A stretch of DNA of 64,000 nt from contig JADJAL010000022.1 in the NCBI GenBank assembly GCA_016704305.1, forward strand, positions 1-64,000. The letters run 5' to 3'. The translations under genes and the position numbers were made by a program. This document shows positions 46,308 to 56,672 of the stretch, piece after piece. Within the stretch, counting starts at the first letter, position 1, and the number at the start of each line of letters is the position of its first letter. This stretch comes from Haliea sp. GTDB lineage: Bacteria; Pseudomonadota; Gammaproteobacteria; Pseudomonadales; Halieaceae. The notes beneath the pieces were generated by a model. It saw only the letters and a list, made by a program, of their open reading frames with translations, made no database searches and had not been told where the DNA came from.

Positions 46308-47666
46308 CTATTGCAGCGCGGTGAGATTCGCCAGGCGGAACGTAAAGCGCGTGCCCACGCCGGGGCTTGAAGACATCTGCAATTCCAGCTCCAGTGCCTG
46401 GCTGATTTTTTTTACGATGGACAGGCCCAGCCCCGCGCCACTCGAGCGCACACCGTTGTTGGCCAGGCGCACGAACTCGTTGAACACCACCTCCTGATCC
46501 TCGGCTGCAATGCCGCAACCGGTGTCCGCAATTTCGAATTCGACCCATTCATCCGTGGCCTTGGCGCGACACGAGACCGTGCCGCTGTCGGTGTAACGCA
46601 CCGCGTTGGTCAATAAATTGCGCATCAGTCGCAACAGCAACGCCTCATCGGTGGACACCAACACGTTATCCATATCCAGTTGCCAGGCCAAATCATGCGC
46701 AGCGCACAGCGGCGCGATCTCCCGGTCGATGCAACTGGCAAAGTCACCGAGACGGAAGCGGGAAATCGTGAGTTGGAAATGACCGCCTTCAAATCGCCCC
46801 ATGTCCATCAGGGCATCGAAATGTGCGCTCATCTGGGTGATGCTTTCCCGCTGGCTTTGCAGGACCGGTACCGTCGATGGTGGCAGGTTGGACATCAGCA
46901 GCGTGTCGGTCAGCAGGCCTAATGCCTGCAGCGGTTGCTTGATGTCATGACTGGCAGCGGCCATGAAATACGCTTTGGCGTCATTCGCGGCCTGTGCCTG
47001 GCGCAGCGCGTTCTGGGTGTTCTGGCGCTCGGCCTCGACCCGGTTCAGGGCCGCGTCCTTTTCGAAGCGCATCAGGATGCTGTCGCGAAAGATTACCGAG
47101 CCGCGTCGCACCGACATCACCATCAGTAGCGTGGCCAGGATCATGCTCAGTCCGATGGACAGGCCCAGATCACCCTGTAACAACCAGAAGACCGCGTTCT
47201 CGCCCATCATCAGCGGCATGGAGAGAATGAACGTACGAAAGTCGGACAACAGGTTCGCCAGCACGCCGATCGACCAGATGACGACGATCAGTGTCATGAA
47301 CAGTGGCACGACGATCTCACCGGGCTCGGGGGTTTGGACTATCCACACACCCAGCCCCACTGTCCCCTGGTTCACGACACTGCTGATCCTCAGTCGCCCG
47401 TCGGCTTGTTGCACCTCGGCGTCGGAAAAAGCGTCCAGTTTCTGGTTGATCCCATGGGACAGGACCCCCCGGATGATCATCAACAACATAATGGGCATAG
47501 CCCACAGCGCAATGGAACCGTAGCTTACGCCCTGGATCACCATGAAAGGTATGTACAGGCAGATCGACAGGAACGTCGCCAGCACTGAGAAAGGCGCAAC
47601 CGACACGCGGGCGCGAACGGATTCACGCAGTACAATCGGTTCCATAGTGTGGTTGAGCAACTGCAT
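46308..47666 (-). CDS. Membrane sensor histidine kinase
   Basis: 452 residues from ATG 47666 (MQLLNHTMEPIVLRESVRAR) with GGAAG upstream. About six N-terminal helices in the first 200 residues (VLATFLSICLYIPFMVIQGV, WAMPIMLLMIIRGVL) form the only sensor part; no PAS or periplasmic domain is evident. Then come a coiled coil and the phospho-acceptor YFMAAASHDIKQPLQALGLL, the N box LLRLMRNLLTNAVRYT, the G1 box EIADTGCGI and the G2 box SSGAGLGLSIVKKI. This H-box type is shared by many stand-alone and hybrid kinases. It converges with the response regulator and is divergent from the GMC fusion gene (153 bases). Confidence 0.85.
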   Translation of the reverse strand: MQLLNHTMEPIVLRESVRARVSVAPFSVLATFLSICLYIPFMVIQGVSYGSIALWAMPIMLLMIIRGVLSHGINQKLDAFSDAEVQQADGRLRISSVVNQGTVGLGVWIVQTPEPGEIVVPLFMTLIVVIWSIGVLANLLSDFRTFILSMPLMMGENAVFWLLQGDLGLSIGLSMILATLLMVMSVRRGSVIFRDSILMRFEKDAALNRVEAERQNTQNALRQAQAANDAKAYFMAAASHDIKQPLQALGLLTDTLLMSNLPPSTVPVLQSQRESITQMSAHFDALMDMGRFEGGHFQLTISRFRLGDFASCIDREIAPLCAAHDLAWQLDMDNVLVSTDEALLLRLMRNLLTNAVRYTDSGTVSCRAKATDEWVEFEIADTGCGIAAEDQEVVFNEFVRLANNGVRSSGAGLGLSIVKKISQALELELQMSSSPGVGTRFTFRLANLTALQ

Positions 47667-47819
47667 TATGTTCTTCCGCGCGCGTGTTGATCGCGTTGCG
47701 TTACTCCGTCCCTGAAATAAGTGCCAGCAGGATATCTCTGCTACAGTCACTTGGCGAGTTGATGATGCGCGTTACGTCTCGCAGCAGTCTTGGGAATCAT
47801 AAGGCCCGGAGCAGCAATT

Positions 47820-50800
47820 GTGAAAAGGATTTCATCCCCCATTGAGTCACGGATGGTTGGCAAGCAGGCCGACGACACGTTGCTGGAGGCCGATACGCTC
47901 ATTATCGGCTCGGGTTACGGTGGCGCTGTCGCCGCCATGCGCCTTGCCAATGGCATGGTCGATGGCCCCGGTGGTGATCCCATACCCGGCGTCGTGGTAT
48001 TGGAGCGCGGCAGGGAATACAGCCTCGGTGAGTTTCCCTATGACATGGAGGACTTGCCTTCCCATTTCCGCATGCTGCGCCCCGGGAAGAAACCTGGCGG
48101 TTATCCCGACGCGCTGTTCCATCTCCACGTCGGTGCCGACAACGCCGATCCGAATGCCTCAACCGAGGATCAGGAGAAGGGCAGGGACAAGGCGGCGGCG
48201 GATGTGCTGGTGGGCAGTGGCCTCGGTGGGACATCGCTGATCAATGCCAATGTCGCGGAACAGCCGGAGCCACACGTCTTTCGCAAGACGGCATGGCCAA
48301 GGGAATTTCGGGACGCACCGGATTTACTCGCTACGGCATTTGCGAAGGTGGCGGAGCATATTGGGGTCACGACGCACACCGCGGCGGCAGGCGGGGAATT
48401 CCCCAAGTACAGCGCATTGCAACGACTCGGGCGTGCGCTGGGCCATCCGGCGCGGCCGGCGACTATCGCCGTGACAACACTCGCTGAGACAACACTCGCT
48501 GCGACAACAACGGCATCGCGGTCCACAGCACAGTACGCGGGGCAGGGTGTGGATACCTGCACAAATAAAGTGGGTGTACAACAGAGCCCCTGCACCAATT
48601 GCGGCAATTGCGTCACCGGTTGCAACGTGGGTGCCAAGAACACGCTGGATCGCAACCTGTTGCGCCTGGCGAAGTCGCGCGGGGCCGAGTTCTATACCGG
48701 CGCCACGGTAGAGTCGATCGAGCCGGTGTCACCGCAGGCGTCTGACAGTGATCGCAGCTATCGCTGGAAAGTGATAGTGCGCCCTACTGTGAAGCCCGCC
48801 GAAAAGCCCAGGACGAACCCCGATGATCCGGTTGTCTACGACACCTACTGCATTCTGGCTCGACAGGTGATTCTCGCCGCTGGCGCGCTCGGCAGCACCG
48901 AGATACTGCTGCGCTCACAGCAGTCCGGCCAACTGCAGCTCTCGGCAACGCTCGGGGAAAAATTCTCGACCAATGGCGATGGCGTCATCATGAGCTATGG
49001 GCAGCAGCAGCGGGTAGGCGCGATTGCCCAGGCTGAGCAGAAGGCCCCGGTGGCGGCGGTGGGGCCAACGATTACCGGCATCATACGGACGGGAAAACTG
49101 ACGATCGAGGAGGCCAGTATTCCCGCTGCGCTAGGCAGGCTGTTTTGCGAGCTCGTGACGACCAGCGCGATGCTGCAGCGCATTTCGAAGCGCAAACTGC
49201 CGCCGCTGTTGAAAGATTCAGGTTGCGATCCGTTGGCCGCTTCACGCGAGGTTGCGGACCATTGCCAGGCGCTGCTGGTCATGGGCGACGATGGCGCGAA
49301 TGGGCAGCTGTCGCTGCAGGGCAACAGCAGCACCCTCAACATCGCGTTCCCGCACGGCAACATCAGCGACAACAGCGCGCTGACGGAAGCGAATCGGCTG
49401 TTGCGTGCGCAGGATCGCGAGGCGGGACTCGATGGTGGGCAGTACGCGCCGAATCCGCTGTGGCAATTGTTGCCCCCTGAAGCAACTGGCGTCCTCAGCG
49501 GGAGCATGCCGGTGCGCCGCGTGCTGACTGTCCACCCGCTGGGCGGATGTGCGATGGCCGACGATGTCAGCGGCGGCGTCGTAAACCACCGCGGCCAGGT
49601 ATTCAGGCGCGACGGGGAAGTGTATGACGGCCTGTATGTGATGGATGGGGCTATCATTCCCACCGCACTCGAGGTCAATCCGTTCCTGACCATCGCGGCA
49701 CTGGCCTGGCGCAATGTGGAATTTATCCGCAACAGCGCGACGGATGCAGGTTGCCAACAGGTCGATCCTGAATACGCCGATCTGGGAGAGGTTCCCCATC
49801 GGCAACGGAGCGCGTCGCAGCCGACACGGTTCGTGATTCAGGAGCAGCTGACAGGCCAGCTCGACCGGTTGACGCCCGCGTTTACGCGCCTGCTGCACGG
49901 TCAGAACCCGCAGCGGCTACTGGAAAAGAATGGCTTGGTCGTGCAGATCCGCGCGCAGCACGACAATGCTGAAACCTGGTTGGACAATCCGGGTGCCGTA
50001 CCGCTGAGGGCCACCCTGCAGCTGTATGTCAACCCGCTGCCGCTTGAGCAGAGGGAGTTGTACGGCACGGGTGGCGTGCATCCGGCACGCTTGAGTGACC
50101 TGCAACCTTTTATCACGCTGGATGGCAGCTTCAGGGTCTTTGCCGAGGACCCTTACGATTGCATGGCTGATGTGCTCGGCTTTTTCAGCGCGCTTAAAGC
50201 CTACAGAAGGCGGCGCGCACAGACCCGGTGGCTGCCGCCTGGGACCGTCAAAGACCTGTTGCGCAACCCCGTCAAAACCCTGATGAAGCTGTGGACCGCA
50301 GCGTGCACCTTTATCAATATTGCGGTGTTGCAGAGCCGGTTTCGGCGTCTGTCGTACATGTTCGGCGATGCCACATCAGCGGTGACGAACCCGGGGCGAA
50401 AAAGTCATTGGCTACAGCCTGGATACCAAGCGCATGTGGGACGGCCTGCTCAACCTCGATGTCAGTCTCACCGGACAGGACGGCGCAGGCTGTGTCGCAA
50501 ACCTGCATGTGAATGTCGAGCAGCTGCTGGAGCCGGGCCTGTTGGAAGTCACGCAGTCCGCCCACCTGCCGCAGAGCCTGCTGTTTGCCGGCGGGTTGGC
50601 GGCCTTTGTGGCGCGCGCGCTGTTCGCCACCAATTTCTGGGAATTCGGTGGGCTGGTCTATCGGGATGCGCCGCGCGCGCAACCTGAACCCGCCGCGCTC
50701 AAGACGAGATTGTCCGGCGCAGTCCAGCCGCAGCCGCCAGTTTTCTTTCCAGTGCCGCTGCGGGCCGATAGCGATGCAACGATTCAACTGCGGCTTACGC

Positions 50801-53404
50801 GTTACCACCGCGCAGGAGGGAAGCCGTTATTGTTGCTGCACGGCCTTGCCCAGGGCTCGCAGATTTTCTGGCTGCAGGATATCTACAACCTTGCGGCGTA
50901 CTTCCATGACGAAGGTTTCGATGTGTGGTTGCTCGACTACCGCCTCAGCAACCTGGTCCTGCCAAACCTCTCGGCCGAGCAGCGCAACTGGAGCATGGAC
51001 GAGATCGCGCAGTTCGATATCCCGCAGGCGATCGCGCGCGTCTGTGCGCTGACGGAGCACGAAAAAATCAGCGTATTCGGACATTGTGTCGGCGCCTGCA
51101 CCCTGGCGATGGCCGCACTCAGGGACGCGGATGTCGGTGCGCGCATCGAAGCCGCCGTCACCAATGCGATACACCCCTGGGTCATCGCATCACCCGCCAA
51201 TCAGTTTCGCGCGAAACTCGGCAATTTCTATCGCGAGTGGGTGCCCGGGGACATTCTCGACCCCAATCCGGCGGTGGGCGCTGGCGGCCTGCAGAATATT
51301 GTCGACCGGTTGGCTTTCAGCATGGCCAGGATGAACGAAGGCACAGATGATGATCACCTCGAGTACGGTGGCAGCGAACTGGAACACAGTGTCTGCGATC
51401 GTATGAGTTTTCTGTACGGACGCATGTGGAGTCACAAAAATCTCGATCCGACGACGCATGCGGCGTTTCCCCGGATGCTGGGCCCGGCACCTGCGAGCGT
51501 CTACCAGCACCTGTACTACCACTCCAGCCTGCGGCGCATCACCGATGCGAATGGTGAGAATACCTATCTGACGGATGGCAATATCCGCAATCACTGGCAG
51601 TTTCCGATCCTGTTTGTGCACGGGAACGACAGCTGCGTGTTCAATCCTCACTCTGCGCGGCGCTCGGCTTACCGGCTGCACGGGATTTTGAATACCCCGC
51701 CTGCAACTGACAGGCTAGACCCGGAGGCGGTTGAACGCATTCCGGTGCGCTTCAAGATTTATCCCGATTACGGGCATATGGATGTGGTCTTCGGCAAGGA
51801 CGCGCATAAAACATGCTTCCAGGATTATGTCGATTTCCTGCGCGCTCCGGGCGCAGTCAGTAATTCCGATAATGAACCGGACCGGGATGAAACCTACGCG
51901 GCCCTGCCTGTGACCGGGCCGATCCTGCGGGCGGCCTGGAAGCAGGGCGACAAACGTTACATCCGGCTGTGGGCGGAACTGCGCACCAACGTCACCTACC
52001 AGCCAGACAAGCTGGTGGTCGCCGGCGGCCAGGAAATTGCGGAATTCGAGCTCGAAGCGCCCGAACCAGAACCGGCAGCCGTGCCGCGCTTCCGCATGAT
52101 CGACGTGGAACTCAAGCACACGAATGCCCCCATCCATTTGACGCTGCGCGGCGGGATAGAGGATCACGATGGTTATCGCGGCGCCGAGCTGATGTACAGC
52201 GAGCAAGCCTGGTGGCAGCGGCTGCGAGCCGTCTCCGGGGATCAGCACCAGGCGCGCATGTGTTTCGTTGTCGGTTCCTGCCGCTATCCCGGCTCCATCG
52301 TCGACAACGCATTGTCAGATAAGGTGTATGCCGCTATCCAGGAGCACACGATGACGGCTGAGGGCGCACAGATGTTGTTCCTGATCGGCGACCAGATCTA
52401 TGCCGACGCCACCGATCAGCTGATTGCGGTGCAGTCTCCCAAAGCCAAATATACCGACCGCTATCGCCGCGCCTTTGCTGCGGAATCGTCGCCACATTTC
52501 GCGCGTCTGGTGGCGCAGATTCCCACGCATTTTGCGCTGGATGACCATGAAAAAAGGCGATAATTGGGAGGGCGCGCAGTCCGTTGTGCTCCCAGATGCG
52601 CCACCGATTGTGCTGTCCGGTGCGCCGCAGGCGGATAGCGACCATCATGCCTATGCCATCAATATGGCTGCACGCTTTATGGGCTCGGGACGCAACCAGA
52701 TGCCGCTGCCCGGTCCAACCAGGGCCAGCCAGCATTACTATGCGTTGTCGCATCCCGCAGAGTGCGATTTCCCGACTTTCGTGGTCGACACCCGCAGCGA
52801 GCGCCAGTATCGGCACAGCAATGACCCGAGCCGGCACTGCCTGATGGAGCCCCCGCAGTACAAAGCGCTGGTCACCTGGTTGCTGCGCGCCCACCGCGAG
52901 TATCCGCAGGCGCCAAAGTTCATTTTCTCGGGCAGCATTATCGCGCCGCTGGCGACGCGGTATTGCATGGAACCCTCTACCTGGCGCCAGCAGGATGGTT
53001 GGGCGGGATACCCCGCAACCATGGAAGCGCTGCTCCAGTTGATCGCTGGCAAACGTATCCAGAAGGTGGTGTTTGTGGGCGGCGATGCGCACCTGTCAGC
53101 CGTTTCCCGCCTGACGCTGAAACAGCAGGGCGAGGCGTCAGGCACGGACGTCTGGCAGATCGTCAGCTCCGGGCTGTATGCGCCCCTGCCGTTTGCCAAC
53201 GCCCACGTCGAAGACTACCTCTGGTCGCAGCCGCACGCGTTGCCGGTACATCTGCAAAAAGCGCTGTCGATAGAGTGTACGAACATGCTGCTGTCCGACC
53301 ACCACTCACAGTTCGTGCGGGTCGATGCAACAGTCGATCAGTTGATCGTTACCTGCTTTGACGAAACCAACAAGCCGCTGGCGCGGCAGACGCTCTTCGG
53401 CTAG
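47820..53404 (+). CDS. GMC oxidoreductase / alpha-beta hydrolase / PhoD-like phosphatase fusion
   Basis: 1,860 residues after removing one G from the G4 run at 50393 and one A from the A6 run at 52550. Start GTG 47820 follows GGAGCAG. Residues 1-660 are an FAD-dependent GMC/cholesterol-oxidase-like domain: LIIGSGYGGAVAAMRL, a Cys cluster CTNCGNCVTGCNVGAKNTL, and HPLGGCAMADD with ALEVNPFLTIAAL. Around residues 1000-1310 is an alpha/beta hydrolase (KPLLLLHGLAQGSQIFW) with elbow VFGHCVGACTL, where Cys replaces Ser. The C-terminal 380 residues are PhoD-like: FVVGSCRYPG, LIGDQIYADATDQ, FALDDHE, FVGGDAHLSAVS. GMC-hydrolase pairs are known in steroid/lipid-related proteins; the third domain is unusual. 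It probably acts on a lipid or sterol; the substrate is unknown. Confidence 0.75.
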
Positions 53405-53633
53405 GCCGTCTCGCGTGTTCGCCTAATCTTTTGGACTAATCGTGAGTGCAATGGTGTCGCGGAGGTTTCGCGACAACAATAGCTCCTGTTGCAGCAAAAA
53501 GTATGGTTCGACGATTCTGCAGCACAGCATTTTTTGCCAGGGTTCAAGGAGTACACGGACGTAACTTCACAAGGATGTGATTTTTAGCCCTCTCTGTTCC
53601 GACGCCGATCTCGCCCCACCTCAACTCAAGCCA

Positions 53634-55043
53634 CTAGTCCTGATCCTGCGCGAGTAACCTCGCCAGCGCCTCTACCTGTTCCTGCCGCTGCGGCTGGCTC
53701 AACTGCGGTTGTGCATTCAGTGCGGACCACTGCGGGTGCGCGCGCGCTTTCTGCAGCGACTGCGGCAGCTTGCCCTCGCGCCAGGATGTGTCCGCAGGCA
53801 TTGTGACCTCGATGCTGTTCATCGCCGCATGCCCTCGCGCCTCCAGTGCCTGCACCAGTTGGCGCTGGCGCAAGGCCAGCAGCCGTAGCACGTTGTCGTC
53901 AACGGTCAGTTCGCGCTGCCCTCTGAGCTTGCCGAGCAGGCGGTCGCCATAGTTGCGAGCCGTTTGCAATGCACCACCCGCGATAGCGCCGGCCAGCGCG
54001 GCTGTGCCGAGCGACAGGCCGGCGAGCGCGAGGTCGATGCCAAGGCCTGCTGCGGCGCCGGCGGCGATGCCGCTGCCAATATGCACACCGAGTTGCTTGA
54101 GGGTCTCTGGATTGAACAGATCGTCGCCCCAACGCCCGTCCAGCAGCGGCAGGGCCGCAGCGGCGGCGTCGCCCGGCCTGAAGGCGTAGAGTGCGAGCAG
54201 GGCTTCCACGCAGCGCTGTTCACGCTGGCGTACGGCCTCGTGCAATGCCGCAATCGCGCGCTGCTCCGCCGAATCGTCACTGCTGACGCCGTGCCGGCAG
54301 GCGGCGCAGTCGATTAGCAGTTCCGCGATCAGGTGCGCGGCGCTGGCGCGGCGGGCCTGGCGTTGCAGGGCGTGACTGTGGACCAGGCGTTGCAGTTGTG
54401 GGCGCGCGCTCTCCAGCAGCAGCGCAAGGCTTTCATACAGCCGTTGCTCGCCGTCAATGGGCGGTGCCACGCTGTCGAAACGCACCAGCGCATGCAAGCC
54501 GAGGCGCGCCAGCGCGTCACGCCACTCGGGCTCGCGCTGTTCGGCGCTGTGCACAAAGTTAAACACCGGCAGCAGTGGTTTGCCGCAACTGGCGAGCACG
54601 GCGAGCTCATCGCGGTATTTGGCGAGCACCGGTTCGCGCGCGTCGATGACATAGAGACCCGCGTCCGAGGCCAGCAACTGGCGCAACACTTTGGCCTCCT
54701 GTTCGAAACGCTGCCGCGCTTCACTCCCGTCGAGGAAGCGGCTGATACGCGTGGGGCCGTCGAGGCGTTCGCCGGGGCGATCGAGGCGCTCGAGGTAGTC
54801 GAGCAGGGCGATGGCGTCTTCCAGTCCCGGGGTGTCGTACAGCTCCAGCAGGGCCTGGCCATCCACGGACAGGCGCGCACCTTCCACGTGCCGCGTGGTG
54901 CTGGGGTGGTGCGAGACCTCGCCGAAGTCCACGTCGCGGGTCAGGGTGCGCAGCAGTGAGGTTTTGCCGACGTTGGTGTGGCCGACCACGGCCAGCTTCA
55001 ATGGCCTGCTCCCGGTTGCATCGCTACCGATTTGACTAGTCAT
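53634..55043 (-). CDS. DUF3482 GTPase-domain protein
   Basis: 469 residues from ATG 55043, which overlaps the stop of the upstream DUF2868 gene (ATGACTAG). The GTPase domain has VVGHTNVGKTSLLRTL (G1), HHPSTTRHVE (G2) and LYDTPGLEDAI (G3). The usual G4 NKxD is replaced by FNFVHSAE. Residues about 330-400 are a glycine/alanine-rich stretch (IAAGAAAGLGIDLALAGLSL) that may insert in a membrane. The two genes form a conserved pair in Gammaproteobacteria with unknown function. Confidence 0.8.
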   Translation of the reverse strand: MTSQIGSDATGSRPLKLAVVGHTNVGKTSLLRTLTRDVDFGEVSHHPSTTRHVEGARLSVDGQALLELYDTPGLEDAIALLDYLERLDRPGERLDGPTRISRFLDGSEARQRFEQEAKVLRQLLASDAGLYVIDAREPVLAKYRDELAVLASCGKPLLPVFNFVHSAEQREPEWRDALARLGLHALVRFDSVAPPIDGEQRLYESLALLLESARPQLQRLVHSHALQRQARRASAAHLIAELLIDCAACRHGVSSDDSAEQRAIAALHEAVRQREQRCVEALLALYAFRPGDAAAAALPLLDGRWGDDLFNPETLKQLGVHIGSGIAAGAAAGLGIDLALAGLSLGTAALAGAIAGGALQTARNYGDRLLGKLRGQRELTVDDNVLRLLALRQRQLVQALEARGHAAMNSIEVTMPADTSWREGKLPQSLQKARAHPQWSALNAQPQLSQPQRQEQVEALARLLAQDQD

Positions 55044-56439
55044 CGCCGTGCTCCAGCCAGTCGAGTGGCGCGCAATCAGCGAACGGCAATCCGAGCTGTT
55101 GCAATGCGGTGTGCCAGTCGCTGAGTCGCTCCGCATCCAGCACCTGCGGGTGTGGCGCAGGGAGTAGCCAGACACGGGTGGCCGCCGCGTTACGCGCCAG
55201 CTCCGCGATCAGCCCCAGGCTGCCGCGGTCCGGCGAGCGACGCGGGTCGCAGGCAATGGCCAGTCGCGCCGGCGGGAAGCGCGACATTTGTTCGAGGAGC
55301 TTCTGCCGGGACTCCCGGCTGTCGAGGATGCCCGCGTCCTTCACGTCCGCACGTAGCGGCGGTGGCCACGATTGGTCGCCATCCAGCTCGATGGCCACCA
55401 GCACGGCGCCCGCGCCCGCTTGTTGCGTGGCATCGGTGTGCACCCCGGGCAGTGATACAGGGGCGGCATCGCTGACGCCCATGCGTTCGCTGCTGGGCAT
55501 AAGGCGCTCGCGCAATTGCGCGTAGCCGGGCAGGTTGAGGTCCAGTTGCAGCGTGCGGCGTCCGCGTCGCCAGCGCCACAGGCAAAACGCCGCCAACACC
55601 AGGCGCGGCACAATGCCGTACACCAGCAGCACGCCCACCAACCATGCGGCCCAGGCCTGGCGCGCACTGCCTGAGTTCAGCGCCGCGTCGCCACTGGCGC
55701 GAACCATGTCCGGGCTGGGGACGGCAAACCCGAGCCAGGCGGGCGCAGCGCCCAGCGCCTGGACCAGGCTGACGAAGGTGTCGCTGTGCAGGATCGTGGT
55801 CTCCCAGACGAAACCGTAGCGCCGTGTCGCCATCAGCATCAACACGAAAGCCATTGCGCTGAGCAGCACGAGCAGCCACATGCCGTGGGTAATGACGCCA
55901 ATCACCCAGCGATTGAGGTGCTGGCGTTGCAGCAGTATCAGCAGCGCGGGCGCCAACTGGGCGGCGCTGGCATCGCGGGCAAGCTTTTCGCTCAGCCACA
56001 ACCACAGGCGGAGCAGCGCGGTGCCCTGCCCGCCAGCGAATACCAGGCCCAGCGCCCAACCCAGCAGCATCAGCAGGTTCAGGCCGAGCAGGCTCCCCAG
56101 TGCCCAGAACACGTTGACGGGCGTTTGCCCGTTGCCCAGTGCCGCGAAGGCGAGTCCCGCGCCAGTGCAGAGCGCCAGCACCCCCAGTGCGAGCAGCGCC
56201 AGGCGCGCGCCCTGCAGCCAGTGACCCAAAGCGACCAGTTGGCCATCGCGCCGCGCCAGCCACAGGGCGCGGTGCTGCAGGCGGCTGGCCAGGTCGCCGC
56301 CGCTTGCGCGCGCGTGCCGATTGGCTTCCACGTCCTCCAACGGACCTGCCTGCTCCTCGCGCAGGCGCACGGTTTCGGTCAGCCAGAGGCGTTGTAATGG
56401 AGTTGGTTCGGTCACGCGTTGTCCCGTTTTTTTTAACAT
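55036..56439 (-). CDS. DUF2868 membrane protein
   Basis: About 467 residues from ATG 56439 (MLKKTGQRVTEPTPLQRLWL); GTG 56415 is an alternative. The N-terminal soluble helices are followed by four or five membrane segments: LALLALGVLALCTGAGLAFA, VFWALGSLLGLNLLMLLGWA, GMWLLVLLSAMAFVLMLMA, and one near AAWLVGVLLVYGIVPRLVLA. The C-terminal 150 residues are soluble (VLVAIELDGDQSWPPPL, LAIACDPRRSPDRGSLGLIA). It is co-transcribed with the DUF3482 GTPase through a 4-base overlap. The function is unknown. Confidence 0.8.
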   Translation of the reverse strand: MLKKTGQRVTEPTPLQRLWLTETVRLREEQAGPLEDVEANRHARASGGDLASRLQHRALWLARRDGQLVALGHWLQGARLALLALGVLALCTGAGLAFAALGNGQTPVNVFWALGSLLGLNLLMLLGWALGLVFAGGQGTALLRLWLWLSEKLARDASAAQLAPALLILLQRQHLNRWVIGVITHGMWLLVLLSAMAFVLMLMATRRYGFVWETTILHSDTFVSLVQALGAAPAWLGFAVPSPDMVRASGDAALNSGSARQAWAAWLVGVLLVYGIVPRLVLAAFCLWRWRRGRRTLQLDLNLPGYAQLRERLMPSSERMGVSDAAPVSLPGVHTDATQQAGAGAVLVAIELDGDQSWPPPLRADVKDAGILDSRESRQKLLEQMSRFPPARLAIACDPRRSPDRGSLGLIAELARNAAATRVWLLPAPHPQVLDAERLSDWHTALQQLGLPFADCAPLDWLEHGDD

Positions 56440-56526
56440 AGCCAAAGCATGACCACTGGAGTGACGGCCTGCGTAGGCCTCCGGTAACTTCAGTGTCTTT
56501 GTTGTGCACGCGGCTGGTACAGGGTA

Positions 56527-56584
56527 CACAGGGTTGAATCATTGAGGGAATATTACACAGGGTCGAAACATTGAGGGAATATTA
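56527..56584. repeat. Tandem 29-bp direct repeat upstream of the DUF2860 gene
   Basis: CACAGGGTTGAATCATTGAG plus nine bases (56527-56555) is repeated at 56556-56584 with only three changes (TT/TC and T/A). It sits 90 bases before the outer-membrane protein start and could be a duplicated regulator site. Confidence 0.8.
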
Positions 56585-56672
56585 CCGAGGGTTTTCGCTG
56601 CCAATACCGCGGATCACCCGCATAATTAGCCCGTCCATACCAACTGACAACCCGTCATGGAGAATAACGAAG

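Noticed and set aside
53964..54959. Long plus-strand frames opposite the DUF3482 gene
   Set aside because: High-GC antisense frames without motifs; the minus-strand GTPase motifs are decisive.
55190..56542. A 450-codon minus-strand frame overlapping the DUF2868 gene
   Set aside because: It is a shifted frame of the same strand, rich in Arg/Ala/Gly with no membrane segments, and cannot coexist with the DUF2868 protein.
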